DNA of 64,000 bases from Paenibacillus rhizosphaerae (lineage in GTDB: Bacteria; Bacillota; Bacilli; Paenibacillales; Paenibacillaceae), in NCBI RefSeq assembly GCF_014192015.1, contig NZ_JACHXJ010000002.1, positions 186,001 to 250,000 of the forward strand, in the 5' to 3' direction. Of this stretch, positions 18,204 through 26,116 are shown piece by piece (positions within the stretch are counted from its first letter, which is position 1; every line of letters starts with the position of its first letter). The notes beneath the pieces are model-generated. The model was given only the letters and a program-made list of their open reading frames with translations. It did not search any database and was not told the DNA's origin. The position numbers were made by a program, and so were the translations under genes.

Positions 18204-18225
18204 AAATCCATAATTTCATGGATTT
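18204..18225. repeat. Inverted repeat upstream of the multicopper oxidase
   Basis: AAATCCAT (18204-18211) and ATGGATTT (18218-18225) are perfect 8-bp arms with a 6-bp loop, inside a wider imperfect palindrome (ATTCATTCC ... GGAATAAATGAAT). It lies in the AT-rich leader of the oxidase gene and could be an operator. No CsoR- or CueR-type copper box is evident. Confidence 0.35.
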
Positions 18226-18315
18226 AAATGCGTTGGAATAAATGAATGAAGTTCATTATGATGGGTTTACATCAGTATATGTTCTCGTCTTTTATAGAGA
18301 AAGGAGCTTGTTATC

Positions 18316-20412
18316 ATGTTCAAACTGATCTATCTGGTTGATTGTATCGTCTTGTTTCTCTTGATTGTTTTGTGGGGGGTGATCGCGAATCGTCTGAGCC
18401 GTCTACCCTACCGGTCCACAAATAAGGAGCTGCAGCGGAGTATCGCCCGGTTAATGATCCCTTTATTTATCGCTCAAGGGCTGGTCATTGCCGAAGTCGT
18501 CATCCTGTTTTTATTAGGGACTTATGGATGGGAATTTATAAAAGAGAAGGTCCTTCTTACCATGCCGTTGTTCATTCCTTCGGCGATCTCCACACTTGTA
18601 TCCCTTTCGATCCTCCGTAAGATCACCAGCCGAATATCGGACAATCTTCAATCCACTGTAGATGAAACGGATCGAAAGGTGTTATCTTCACCCAAGCTCA
18701 TGCTTCCCGTGCAAGCTGCTCTGATCAGTTCGATCGCAGGCTTTTACTTTTCTTATGTGGTTTACCCGTTTGAGTTAAATGTCCTGAATGCCGTTATGCT
18801 ATGGCTGTCCTTCGCTGCGGTTATCGTTGTTTTGTGGTTTCGGCAGCAGCGCCTAAGCCAAAAACGGATCAGCACCAATCATTCTATGACGGTATCTACC
18901 CAACTGCAACATGCTGTAATCTCCTTTGTCTGCCTTGCGATCCTTATTGGCGGCTGGTACGCCTTATCGATGAAAGCATCCGTGCTGCCTGACCATATGA
19001 ATATGGGAAGCATGGATCACAACATGGATATGCAAGCGATGAACCATTCCGTGAACCATACCATGAAAAATGCCATGAATGTTAAAGAAATAAGTGTAAC
19101 GGCACTAACGGGTCCCCAAACCGAAAAGGCTAACCGCCATTTCGAATTGGTCGCCCAGAAAAAACAAGTGAAATTAAGTTCCGGCAAGACGATGGAGGCT
19201 TGGACCTTTAACGGGATGGCTCCGGGGCCGGAATTACGCGTGAAACAAGGGGAGATCGTTGAAGTCGTCTTGAAAAATAAAGATATTGAAGATGGGGTGA
19301 CGGTTCATTGGCATGGCTATAATGTGCCGAATGCGGAAGACGGAGTTGCCGGGGTGACCCAAGATTCCGTACCGCCTGGGGGAACGCATGTATACCGTTT
19401 TGAAGCCAAACAAGCGGGAACGTATTGGTACCACTCCCATCAACAATCGGCAAAACAAGTCATCAAAGGGCTATTCGGTTCGCTCATCGTCGAACCAAAC
19501 GATATTGCCCAGCCGAATACAAAGGACATCACCGTACTAAGTCACGCTTGGCAATTGTCGGACGGCAGCGCATTAACCCCTACTTATGGGTTAAAGGACA
19601 CACTGGACCGTCAAACGATGCCTGCCGGCACCCAGGTCAAATTGCGCATCATTAACGCCCAGAACTACCCGCAAACGTTCCAATTATCGGGTGTCCCGTT
19701 CAAAGTGACGGCGATTGACGGCAATGAAGTTCACGCGCCAACCGCTATAAAGGATCGGAAGCTATTGATCGCCGGCGGCGGACGATATGATATTTTATTT
19801 ACGATGCCAAAAACGCCTGTAAAATTGAGCAGCCGAAGTGAGGCAGGCGTCACCCCGGGGATCGTCTTTAGTGGGGCGGTCACCCATTCAGCCCCGGTTA
19901 TAAATGAAAACATTCCAGTCTTTGACCCGGGGGCATATGGGGAGAAACAACCGGCTCCTTTTGGCATCCACAGCAAGTTTGACCGCACTTTCACAATCGT
20001 TTTGGATTCGCGCCTGGGGTTCTATAATGGTAAATTATACGCTTTATATACCATCAACGGACGCGTCTTTCCGGACACACCAATGTTAACGGTCAAAGAA
20101 GGTGAACGGGTAAAAACCACTTTTATCAACCGCGGTTGGGATCATCATCCGATGCATCTTCATGGGCATACGATGCTCGTCCTCAGCCGGAACGGAAAAC
20201 CAACGACCGGAAGCCCTTGGTGGACCGATTCGCTGGATGTAGCACCCGGTGAAGTCTATGAGGTTGCTTTTCAGGCAGATAATCCGGGGATCTGGATGGA
20301 CCATTGCCATAATTTATGGCATGCCGAAAAGGGAATGACGATGCACTTGTCCTATGAAGGGATTACCACACCGTTTGAAGTCGGAATGAAAACATCCAAC
20401 CAGCCGGAATAA
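18316..20412 (+). CDS. Membrane-fused multicopper oxidase (laccase-like)
   Basis: 698 residues. The first 220 or so form about six hydrophobic helices, followed by a Met/His-rich segment (residues 227-250: MNMGSMDHNMDMQAMNH) likely to bind copper. The rest is a multicopper oxidase: HWHG at 331-334, WYHSH at 371-375, a HPMHLHGH cluster near 615-622 and HCHNLWH near 663-669. These provide the type 1, 2 and 3 copper ligands. Such enzymes oxidise Cu(I), metals or phenols at the outer face. The N-terminal membrane domain is extra compared with CotA. AAAGGAG precedes ATG 18316. The more AT-rich composition and the break in synteny suggest acquisition. Confidence 0.88.
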   Translation: MFKLIYLVDCIVLFLLIVLWGVIANRLSRLPYRSTNKELQRSIARLMIPLFIAQGLVIAEVVILFLLGTYGWEFIKEKVLLTMPLFIPSAISTLVSLSILRKITSRISDNLQSTVDETDRKVLSSPKLMLPVQAALISSIAGFYFSYVVYPFELNVLNAVMLWLSFAAVIVVLWFRQQRLSQKRISTNHSMTVSTQLQHAVISFVCLAILIGGWYALSMKASVLPDHMNMGSMDHNMDMQAMNHSVNHTMKNAMNVKEISVTALTGPQTEKANRHFELVAQKKQVKLSSGKTMEAWTFNGMAPGPELRVKQGEIVEVVLKNKDIEDGVTVHWHGYNVPNAEDGVAGVTQDSVPPGGTHVYRFEAKQAGTYWYHSHQQSAKQVIKGLFGSLIVEPNDIAQPNTKDITVLSHAWQLSDGSALTPTYGLKDTLDRQTMPAGTQVKLRIINAQNYPQTFQLSGVPFKVTAIDGNEVHAPTAIKDRKLLIAGGGRYDILFTMPKTPVKLSSRSEAGVTPGIVFSGAVTHSAPVINENIPVFDPGAYGEKQPAPFGIHSKFDRTFTIVLDSRLGFYNGKLYALYTINGRVFPDTPMLTVKEGERVKTTFINRGWDHHPMHLHGHTMLVLSRNGKPTTGSPWWTDSLDVAPGEVYEVAFQADNPGIWMDHCHNLWHAEKGMTMHLSYEGITTPFEVGMKTSNQPE

Positions 20413-20457
20413 GCCAGTGGTTCACCCTGAGCCATTTTTTAAATAGACACAACGGGG

Positions 20458-21351
20458 CTATGTATCGGATTGAGCCATGTTCCGGAAGTGCTCGATGATG
20501 ACTTGGCGAAATTCCTTGGCTGCACTTGTAAAATAGCGGCTCTGATGTCTTGTCAGCCCAATTTCCCGTGTACACACCGGATCCTCGATTTGCAGGCAAA
20601 CCACGTTGACCCGTGACCCTGCTTGCAATGCGGATTCGGGTATAAAGGCAATGCCAAGTCCGGTTAGGACCAAGGGACCTAAGGTTGCGGGCTCATCGCC
20701 TTCATAAGCGTTAGTGGGTACAAATCCGGCCTGCTCGCAATAACGATCCATCAAGTCGCGGATCCCGTAACCCTTTTTTAAACTGACGAACCGTTCTTCC
20801 TTAAGTTCGGATAAACGAACACGGTTTCTGCCCGCGAGCCGGTGGGTTGCTGGAACGGTCACATAGATTTGCTCTTGGAAAACGACATCGCATACGAGTT
20901 CGCTGCCCTGAATGGGTGGGGAAGACAAACAAAAATCAACCTCACCCTTCTTTACCTTGGTTTCCATTTCATGGGTTCCCAACTGCTCTACACGGAACTG
21001 AACCTGCGGCCGAATTTCACGAAACCGGTTGAGGATATCCGGCAGCATATAGGCGGTGTTCACAGCCAGTGTCAGTGTTCCGTAATCAGCACTGGTCATA
21101 TCCGCGATTTCGCGTTTACCTTCCTCCAATTCAAACAAAGCCCGCTCGACACGTTGATAAAAAGAACGGCCAAACGCATTTAGCCGCAGATTCCGGCCGT
21201 TTCTGTCGAATAAAGGGGCGCCAAGGTCCTCTTCCAACCGCTGAATCGTCTTACTGAGCGAAGATTGGGTGACATGTAATTCCCCAGCAGCCTCGGTCAT
21301 ATGTTCCAATCGGGCTACTGTACGAAAGTACTCAAGCTGAAGCAGTTCCAA
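20458..21351 (-). CDS. LysR-family transcriptional regulator
   Basis: About 297 residues from a TTG start at 21351, giving the standard LysR opening MELLQLEYFRTVARLEHMTE, with GAGGTG 9 nt upstream; an in-frame extension to ATG 21420 lacks an RBS. The winged helix-turn-helix (HVTQSSLSKTIQRLEEDLGA) is followed by a two-lobed substrate-binding domain similar to the GltR/CynR type. It is convergent with the oxidase and divergent from the MurA paralogue at 21573, so the latter is its most likely neighbour target. The inducer is unknown. Composition resembles the oxidase gene more than the murA gene. Confidence 0.9.
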   Translation of the reverse strand: MELLQLEYFRTVARLEHMTEAAGELHVTQSSLSKTIQRLEEDLGAPLFDRNGRNLRLNAFGRSFYQRVERALFELEEGKREIADMTSADYGTLTLAVNTAYMLPDILNRFREIRPQVQFRVEQLGTHEMETKVKKGEVDFCLSSPPIQGSELVCDVVFQEQIYVTVPATHRLAGRNRVRLSELKEERFVSLKKGYGIRDLMDRYCEQAGFVPTNAYEGDEPATLGPLVLTGLGIAFIPESALQAGSRVNVVCLQIEDPVCTREIGLTRHQSRYFTSAAKEFRQVIIEHFRNMAQSDT

Positions 21352-21572
21352 CGTTATATGCACCTCACATTCCTGTGGATCAATCTTATTATAGATAAAA
21401 ATAGACCCATGTGAATCCATAAATGCTGAAGACGGGAAGGAGGCGTGTTATGGTATCGTAACCGGGGTGCGAGGCTATTTCTCCAAATCAGATTGTCCTC
21501 CGGCAAGTGTGCAGCATATTCTACCTTATGATTGTTCCAGACCAAAAACTATAAAGAAATGGTGGAGTTCGC

Positions 21573-22868
21573 ATGCGCTGGTTAGAAGTGAAGCAGAGAG
21601 GCCCGCTCGACGGGAGCGTGGTCATTCCAGGGTCCAAGAACAGTTCCCTCGCCCTCATTGCCGCTGCCGTTCTTGGAGACACACCGACAATACTGGAGGG
21701 CATTCCGGATATTTACGATATCCGTGCCATTGGAGAAATCGGAAGCCGCATCGGCCTGCAGGTGAGCAAAAATGATGACGGCCATTTTGTCGTGGATTCA
21801 TCCCGGATTCATTCATCCGTCCTCGATCAGGCGCTGACGTCTTCGTTCCGCGCATCTTATTATCTGATCGGGGGACTTCTCAGTAAGTACAAGCGGGTGA
21901 CGCTCGGTTATCCGGGGGGTGACAATTTCGTGGAGCGGCCGATTGACCAGCATATGAAAATATTCAAGGCGTTCGGGGCGGACGTGACGCTGGAGGAGAA
22001 GCAGTACACGGTATCCGCGGAAAAACTCACGGGCACCGACTTCCGCTTCGATTTGCTGACATCCGGCGCAACGATCAATGCGGTGCTGCTTGCATCGCTG
22101 GCGGCGGGAATAACCCATCTGCACAACTGCGCGACGGATCCGGAAGTGGTGGATGTCTGCCGGCTGCTGAACCGGATGGGAGCCGACATCACCGGAGCCG
22201 GCACAGATACGATCCGTATACGCGGCGTGAAGTCTCTGACGGGATGCCGGTACCGGGTGATCCCGGATCGTCTCATTGCGGGGGCGTTTATGATGACGGT
22301 GGGCATCACGGGCGGCACGCTGACCCTGAAGCAGGTCATTCCCGAGCATGTGCGGTCCATCATGGCCAAGCTGAGCGAAATCGGCATTGAATTTGAAAGC
22401 GGTGACGATTACATCATCGCCAGCAGCCAGGGGAATATCAAACCGACGCGGGTACGGACGGGCATGTATCCGGTGTTTAATTCCGACATGCAGCAGCCGA
22501 TTACGAGCCTGCTCCTGAAGGCGCCGGGCTACAGTGCCGTCAGGGAAAAAGTATACCCGTACCGTTTCAGCCATGTCGCCCAATTAAACCGTCTTGGGGC
22601 CGATATTCAGGCGAGGAACGGCTATGCCATCATTAAAGGCGGCAGACCGCTGCACGGCGGTTACGCCCATGCGACCGATGTACGGGCGGGAACCTGCCTG
22701 ATCATGGCCGGCCTGCAGTCGGAGCAGGCGACGCGGATCACGGGCATCGAGCATATTGAGCGCGGCTATGAGAACGCGGTGCATTTGTTCGGCCAAGCGG
22801 GGATCGGTCTGGTGATCCATGAAGGTGAACCCGCTTCGGGCGGCACGGAATATACGACAACGGCGTGA
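21573..22868 (+). CDS. MurA-family enolpyruvyl transferase with Cys-to-Asp active site
   Basis: 431 residues of the UDP-GlcNAc 1-carboxyvinyltransferase family, which adds enolpyruvate to UDP-GlcNAc in the first committed peptidoglycan step. The substrate-binding Lys is in IPGSKNSSLAL, the general-base Asp in NSDMQQP, and the Arg residues in TDVRAGTCLIMAGL and IERGYENA. In the active-site loop, the usual GGCxxGxRPxD reads GGDNFVERPID, with Asp117 (codon GAC at 21921-21923) replacing the fosfomycin-target Cys. Cys-to-Asp at this position is known to keep activity and give fosfomycin insensitivity in other species. A canonical murA probably lies elsewhere. It is divergent from the LysR gene. 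Confidence 0.85.
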   Translation: MRWLEVKQRGPLDGSVVIPGSKNSSLALIAAAVLGDTPTILEGIPDIYDIRAIGEIGSRIGLQVSKNDDGHFVVDSSRIHSSVLDQALTSSFRASYYLIGGLLSKYKRVTLGYPGGDNFVERPIDQHMKIFKAFGADVTLEEKQYTVSAEKLTGTDFRFDLLTSGATINAVLLASLAAGITHLHNCATDPEVVDVCRLLNRMGADITGAGTDTIRIRGVKSLTGCRYRVIPDRLIAGAFMMTVGITGGTLTLKQVIPEHVRSIMAKLSEIGIEFESGDDYIIASSQGNIKPTRVRTGMYPVFNSDMQQPITSLLLKAPGYSAVREKVYPYRFSHVAQLNRLGADIQARNGYAIIKGGRPLHGGYAHATDVRAGTCLIMAGLQSEQATRITGIEHIERGYENAVHLFGQAGIGLVIHEGEPASGGTEYTTTA

Positions 22869-22923
22869 TCGCCGGACGGCTGCAAGGGGCTGTTTCAGGT
22901 ATCCTGGTTCATGACGGCAAACA

Positions 22924-22962
22924 GCCCCCAAACCGGAAGAACGGCAGCGGGGGCTATTTTAA
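22924..22962 (+). terminator. Weak terminator-like hairpin after the MurA paralogue
   Basis: AGCCCCC (22924-22930) pairs with GGGGGCT (22950-22956), followed by ATTTTAAAT. The T tract is interrupted. It lies before the convergent MFS gene. Confidence 0.5.
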
Positions 22963-23008
22963 ATGGTTTCATGGTTCGGATCAATCTTATGGCGAAACAC
23001 AAACGATT

Positions 23009-24223
23009 CTAGCCGTCTATAGCTTTAGTCGAGGCCTGCTGAGCGGACAAGCTCCCGTAACGCTGGGACCAGTAGGCGAGGCCCATCGTCAGCAGCAGGA
23101 ATAACCCCGTGATGAGGAACACGGTATGAATGCTGAACACACCGCTGATTGCACCGCCTGCAAGCGGTCCCAACATGCCGCCGAGCTGGTTCGCGGTCTG
23201 GTTAAGGCTGAAGGCCCTTCCGCGGAAATCGCTCGGCGTAGACCGGACGACAAGCCCGTTCAGCGCCGGGAACACGGCGCAGAAGAAGCAGCCGTACAGG
23301 AAGCGGACGACCGAGAACGCCCAAATGTTATGAAACGGGATTTGCAGCAGCGAACCGACGCCTCCGGCAAACAAGCCGATCATCAGTATTTTCTGAAACC
23401 CGACCTTGTCGGCCAGCTTGCCCCAGCGCGGGGCGAAAATGATGCTGGCGATCCCGACAAGCGAGAAGATGAAGCCTGCCAGGATGGACGCATCCGACGC
23501 CGAGTGGCCGATCTCCACAATATAGAGGGAGAGCACCGGCTCGATGGTCATGACCGAGAACTGCGTCACCATGGTGAGCACCAGAACGATCATCAGCATT
23601 TTGTTGACAGCGGCCTGCTTTAGCGTGTTAAACACCGAAAGTTTGCCTTTGCTCGGGACGAACTTTTCCTCTTTGACGTAAAAGATAACGAGCAGCGTGG
23701 CCAAAAAGCACAACACGCCCGCGCTGCCGAAGGCCAGCCGGTTGTCGAACACCTTGGAGAGCACGCCGCCGAGCAGAGGCCCCATGATGCTTCCCGTTGC
23801 CGTGGCCGTGGACATGGTGGACAGCGCGTAGCCGACCCTTTTCTCCGGGGTGTTGGTACCGACGATGGCAATGGCCCCGGGAATAAACCCGGAGAGAAGC
23901 CCCTGCAAAATACGCAGGATGAGCAGCTGCACCGGATGCGTGACAAACGCCGTCAGCAAATAAATGATGCACAGCACAAATCCTGCGCGGATGATCATCG
24001 GCTTGCGGCCGTATTTGTCGCCGACGGATCCCCAGAACGGGGATGAAAGCGCTCCCGCAAAAAACGCTGCGCTGAACAGCAGGCCGGACCACATCTCAAT
24101 GTTTTTCGTGACACCGATTTCAATCAGAAACAAGGGAAGAAAGGGTACCACCATCGAGAAGCTTGAGGACACGATCAGCGAGCCGAACCATAAAACCCAT
24201 AGATTTTTCTTCCAGCTTTCCAT
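23009..24223 (-). CDS. MFS multidrug-type efflux transporter
   Basis: 404 residues with about twelve hydrophobic helices. The motif-A loop between helices 2 and 3 reads GSVGDKYGRKPM, and a related RWGKLADKVGFQK follows in the second half. Helix 5 has the GSIMGPLLGG antiporter motif C. This is the drug:H+ antiporter pattern of the DHA1 type; the substrate is unknown. ATG 24223 is chosen because AGGAG lies 9 nt upstream, whereas the ATG at 24232 directly abuts it. It is transcribed toward the MurA paralogue and separated from rpsT by a terminator. Confidence 0.88.
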   Translation of the reverse strand: MESWKKNLWVLWFGSLIVSSSFSMVVPFLPLFLIEIGVTKNIEMWSGLLFSAAFFAGALSSPFWGSVGDKYGRKPMIIRAGFVLCIIYLLTAFVTHPVQLLILRILQGLLSGFIPGAIAIVGTNTPEKRVGYALSTMSTATATGSIMGPLLGGVLSKVFDNRLAFGSAGVLCFLATLLVIFYVKEEKFVPSKGKLSVFNTLKQAAVNKMLMIVLVLTMVTQFSVMTIEPVLSLYIVEIGHSASDASILAGFIFSLVGIASIIFAPRWGKLADKVGFQKILMIGLFAGGVGSLLQIPFHNIWAFSVVRFLYGCFFCAVFPALNGLVVRSTPSDFRGRAFSLNQTANQLGGMLGPLAGGAISGVFSIHTVFLITGLFLLLTMGLAYWSQRYGSLSAQQASTKAIDG

Positions 24224-24422
24224 AGACGTCATCTCCTGTTAAACCTAGTATACAGCACATGGGTTGTACACTTGCTTCGTGAGGCTGCTTCGAACATGGC
24301 TGTCCGTGCTATATAAAAGAGCAAAAGGCACGCCGCTATGGCGTTGGCAGCTCTGTACGCGTTTATCGGAAATTTTTTTGCGACTATATTCATTTCTTCA
24401 GTTCATTCGATCCACAAAATTT

Positions 24423-24460
24423 AAAAGTCCTGATCAGCTTGGGAGCTGCTCAGGACTTTT
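24423..24460 (-). terminator. Bidirectional intrinsic terminator (rpsT)
   Basis: AAAAGTCCTGA (24423-24433) pairs with TCAGGACTTTT (24450-24460), with inner AGCT/AGCT pairing. It ends rpsT on the minus strand before the MFS gene. The rest of 24233-24487 shows no gene; it presumably holds the MFS promoter. Confidence 0.88.
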
Positions 24461-24487
24461 CCATTTCATCGTATGGATAGCGCTCCC

Positions 24488-24760
24488 TTAGGCTTGTGCA
24501 CTGAGAGCGTTAAGTTTTTTCGCCAGGCGGGACTTCTTGCGGCTGGCTGCGTTCTTATGGATCAGGCCTTTAGTTACGGCTTTGTCCAGTTTTTGGGATG
24601 CAGCTTGAACAGCAGCTTGAGCAGCTTCGACTTCATTATTCGTCAGCGCAGAATCGGCAGCCTTCACAGCTGTACGAAGCGCGGATTTTTGGGAAGCATT
24701 AAGCGCACGGCGTTTGTCGCTTGTTTTCACGCGTTTAACGGCGGATTTAATGTTTGGCAT
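24488..24760 (-). CDS. rpsT: 30S ribosomal protein S20
   Basis: 90 residues beginning [18 protein letters not shown], typical of S20, which binds the 5' domain of 16S rRNA. The protein is rich in Lys and Ala and forms a three-helix bundle; the C-terminus [18 protein letters not shown] is characteristic. ATG 24760 has AGGAGG 8 nt upstream on the minus strand; the frame extends three more codons but into the RBS. It is divergent from gpr, the same neighbour order as in Bacillus. Confidence 0.96.
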   Translation of the reverse strand: MPNIKSAVKRVKTSDKRRALNASQKSALRTAVKAADSALTNNEVEAAQAAVQAASQKLDKAVTKGLIHKNAASRKKSRLAKKLNALSAQA

Positions 24761-24928
24761 TGCATTCACCTCCTGTAAGGCATTCGAATAGCTCGAAATG
24801 ATTCACAACTTAAAATAGTTTAGCATGGGGTACTCTAAAAAGCAATACTATCATCGCGTTCCAAAGGTTTGGATTTTAAGAGGCGCATCGACCGGCAGCG
24901 TATAAACGGTGTCCGGTGTAAAAGGTTT

Positions 24929-24959
24929 TGCATAAACTGGCCGCCGCTCCCGCAAACTA
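24929..24959 (+). promoter_or_regulatory. Forespore sigma-G/sigma-F-type promoter of gpr
   Basis: TGCATA (24929-24934), an 18-bp spacer, and CAAACTA (24953-24959) closely match the sigma-G consensus (TGAATA, 17-18, CATACTA). It lies 30 bp before gpr, a known forespore-expressed gene. Confidence 0.6.
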
Positions 24960-24989
24960 TCCATAACAAGCCAAAGGAGGCAGATATAT

Positions 24990-25985
24990 ATGGAGTTGGA
25001 TTTGCAGCGCTATTCCGTGCGGACCGACCTGGCGGTCGATGCCAGGGAAATGGCGGGACATGCCGGACCGATCCCGGGGGTTGATGAAGAAATCACGGAG
25101 AAGGACGGCATCAAGATTACCCGACTTAACGTGCTGAATGAGGCGGGTTCCCAGGCTATTGGCCGCGTCAAGGGCCATTACGTTACCTTGGAGGTTCCCG
25201 GACTCCGCAACGGGGACACGAAGCTGCAGGAGCAGGTGGCCGAGGCCTTCGCCCGGGAGTTTGAGGATTTCCTGGCGCTCATCGGCATTCAGAAGAAACA
25301 GACGGTTCTCATCGTCGGGCTTGGCAACTGGAATGTGACGCCCGATTCGCTGGGACCGCTTGTGGTGGAGAACGTTCTCGTCACCCGGCAGTATTTTCAG
25401 TTGATGCCGGACCAGGTGGCCCCGGGATACCGGGAAATCAGCGCCATTGCCCCGGGGGTGCTTGGACTGACCGGGATCGAGTCCAGTGAGATCGTGCAGG
25501 GCATCGTGGAACGGACGAAGCCGGATCTGATCATCGCGATCGACGCGCTGGCGTCCAAATCGCTGGAGCGCGTCAACACGACGATCCAAATCGCCGACAT
25601 CGGCATTCATCCGGGCTCGGGCATCGGCAACAAGCGCCGCGGCCTCACCAAGGAAGTGCTTGGCGTTCCGGTCGTTGCCATCGGCGTCCCGACCGTATGC
25701 TACGCGTCGACAATTGTGAACAATGTCATGGAAATGATGAAGAATCATTTCGGCCAGGAGACGAACCAGACCCGGCAAATCATGGGGATGCTGGACGATA
25801 TCAATGAGCAGGAGCGCCTAGTTCTGGTCAAGGAAGTGCTCGAACCGCTCGGCCACGACCTGATCGTCACGCCGAAAGAGATTGACGAATTTATCGAAGA
25901 TATCGCCAATATTGTCGCGAGCGGCTTGAACGCCGCGCTGCACGACGCGGTAGACCCCGGAAACACGGGGGCCTACACCCACTAA
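24990..25985 (+). CDS. gpr: Germination (GPR) endopeptidase
   Basis: 331 residues of the A25 family. This protease starts degradation of small acid-soluble spore proteins during germination. Characteristic segments are the N-terminal propeptide region (RYSVRTDLAVDAREM), the core LIVGLGNWNVTPDSLGPLVV, APGVLGLTGIESSEIVQGIV, DLIIAIDALASKS and QIADIGIHPGSGIGNKRRG, which contain the conserved aspartates. The zymogen is made in the forespore and self-processes late. AAAGGAGG lies 9 nt before the start. A forespore-type promoter precedes it and a terminator follows, so it is probably separate from spoIIP transcription, although the genes are adjacent. Confidence 0.96.
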   Translation: MELDLQRYSVRTDLAVDAREMAGHAGPIPGVDEEITEKDGIKITRLNVLNEAGSQAIGRVKGHYVTLEVPGLRNGDTKLQEQVAEAFAREFEDFLALIGIQKKQTVLIVGLGNWNVTPDSLGPLVVENVLVTRQYFQLMPDQVAPGYREISAIAPGVLGLTGIESSEIVQGIVERTKPDLIIAIDALASKSLERVNTTIQIADIGIHPGSGIGNKRRGLTKEVLGVPVVAIGVPTVCYASTIVNNVMEMMKNHFGQETNQTRQIMGMLDDINEQERLVLVKEVLEPLGHDLIVTPKEIDEFIEDIANIVASGLNAALHDAVDPGNTGAYTH

Positions 25986-26019
25986 GAGGTGCAGCCCCTC
26001 CTCTCTCTTCTATCATAAT

Positions 26020-26053
26020 GAGGAAGCCCGAATCTATCGGGCTTTCTTTTTTT
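26020..26053 (+). terminator. Intrinsic terminator after gpr
   Basis: GAGGAAGCCCGA pairs with TCGGGCTTTCTT around an ATCTA loop and is followed by a seven-T run. Confidence 0.85.
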
Positions 26054-26116
26054 GGTTCTATCGAATCTCTCCGGCTCATAGAGTTGAAGTATAAGAGATT
26101 TCAGGAGGACAACAGA

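Noticed and set aside
18316..24232. Accessory block considered as a mobile element
   Set aside because: No integrase, transposase, terminal inverted repeats or target duplication could be seen at its edges.
26018..26116. N-terminal extension of spoIIP
   Set aside because: It starts inside the gpr terminator; ATG 26117 has a proper RBS.
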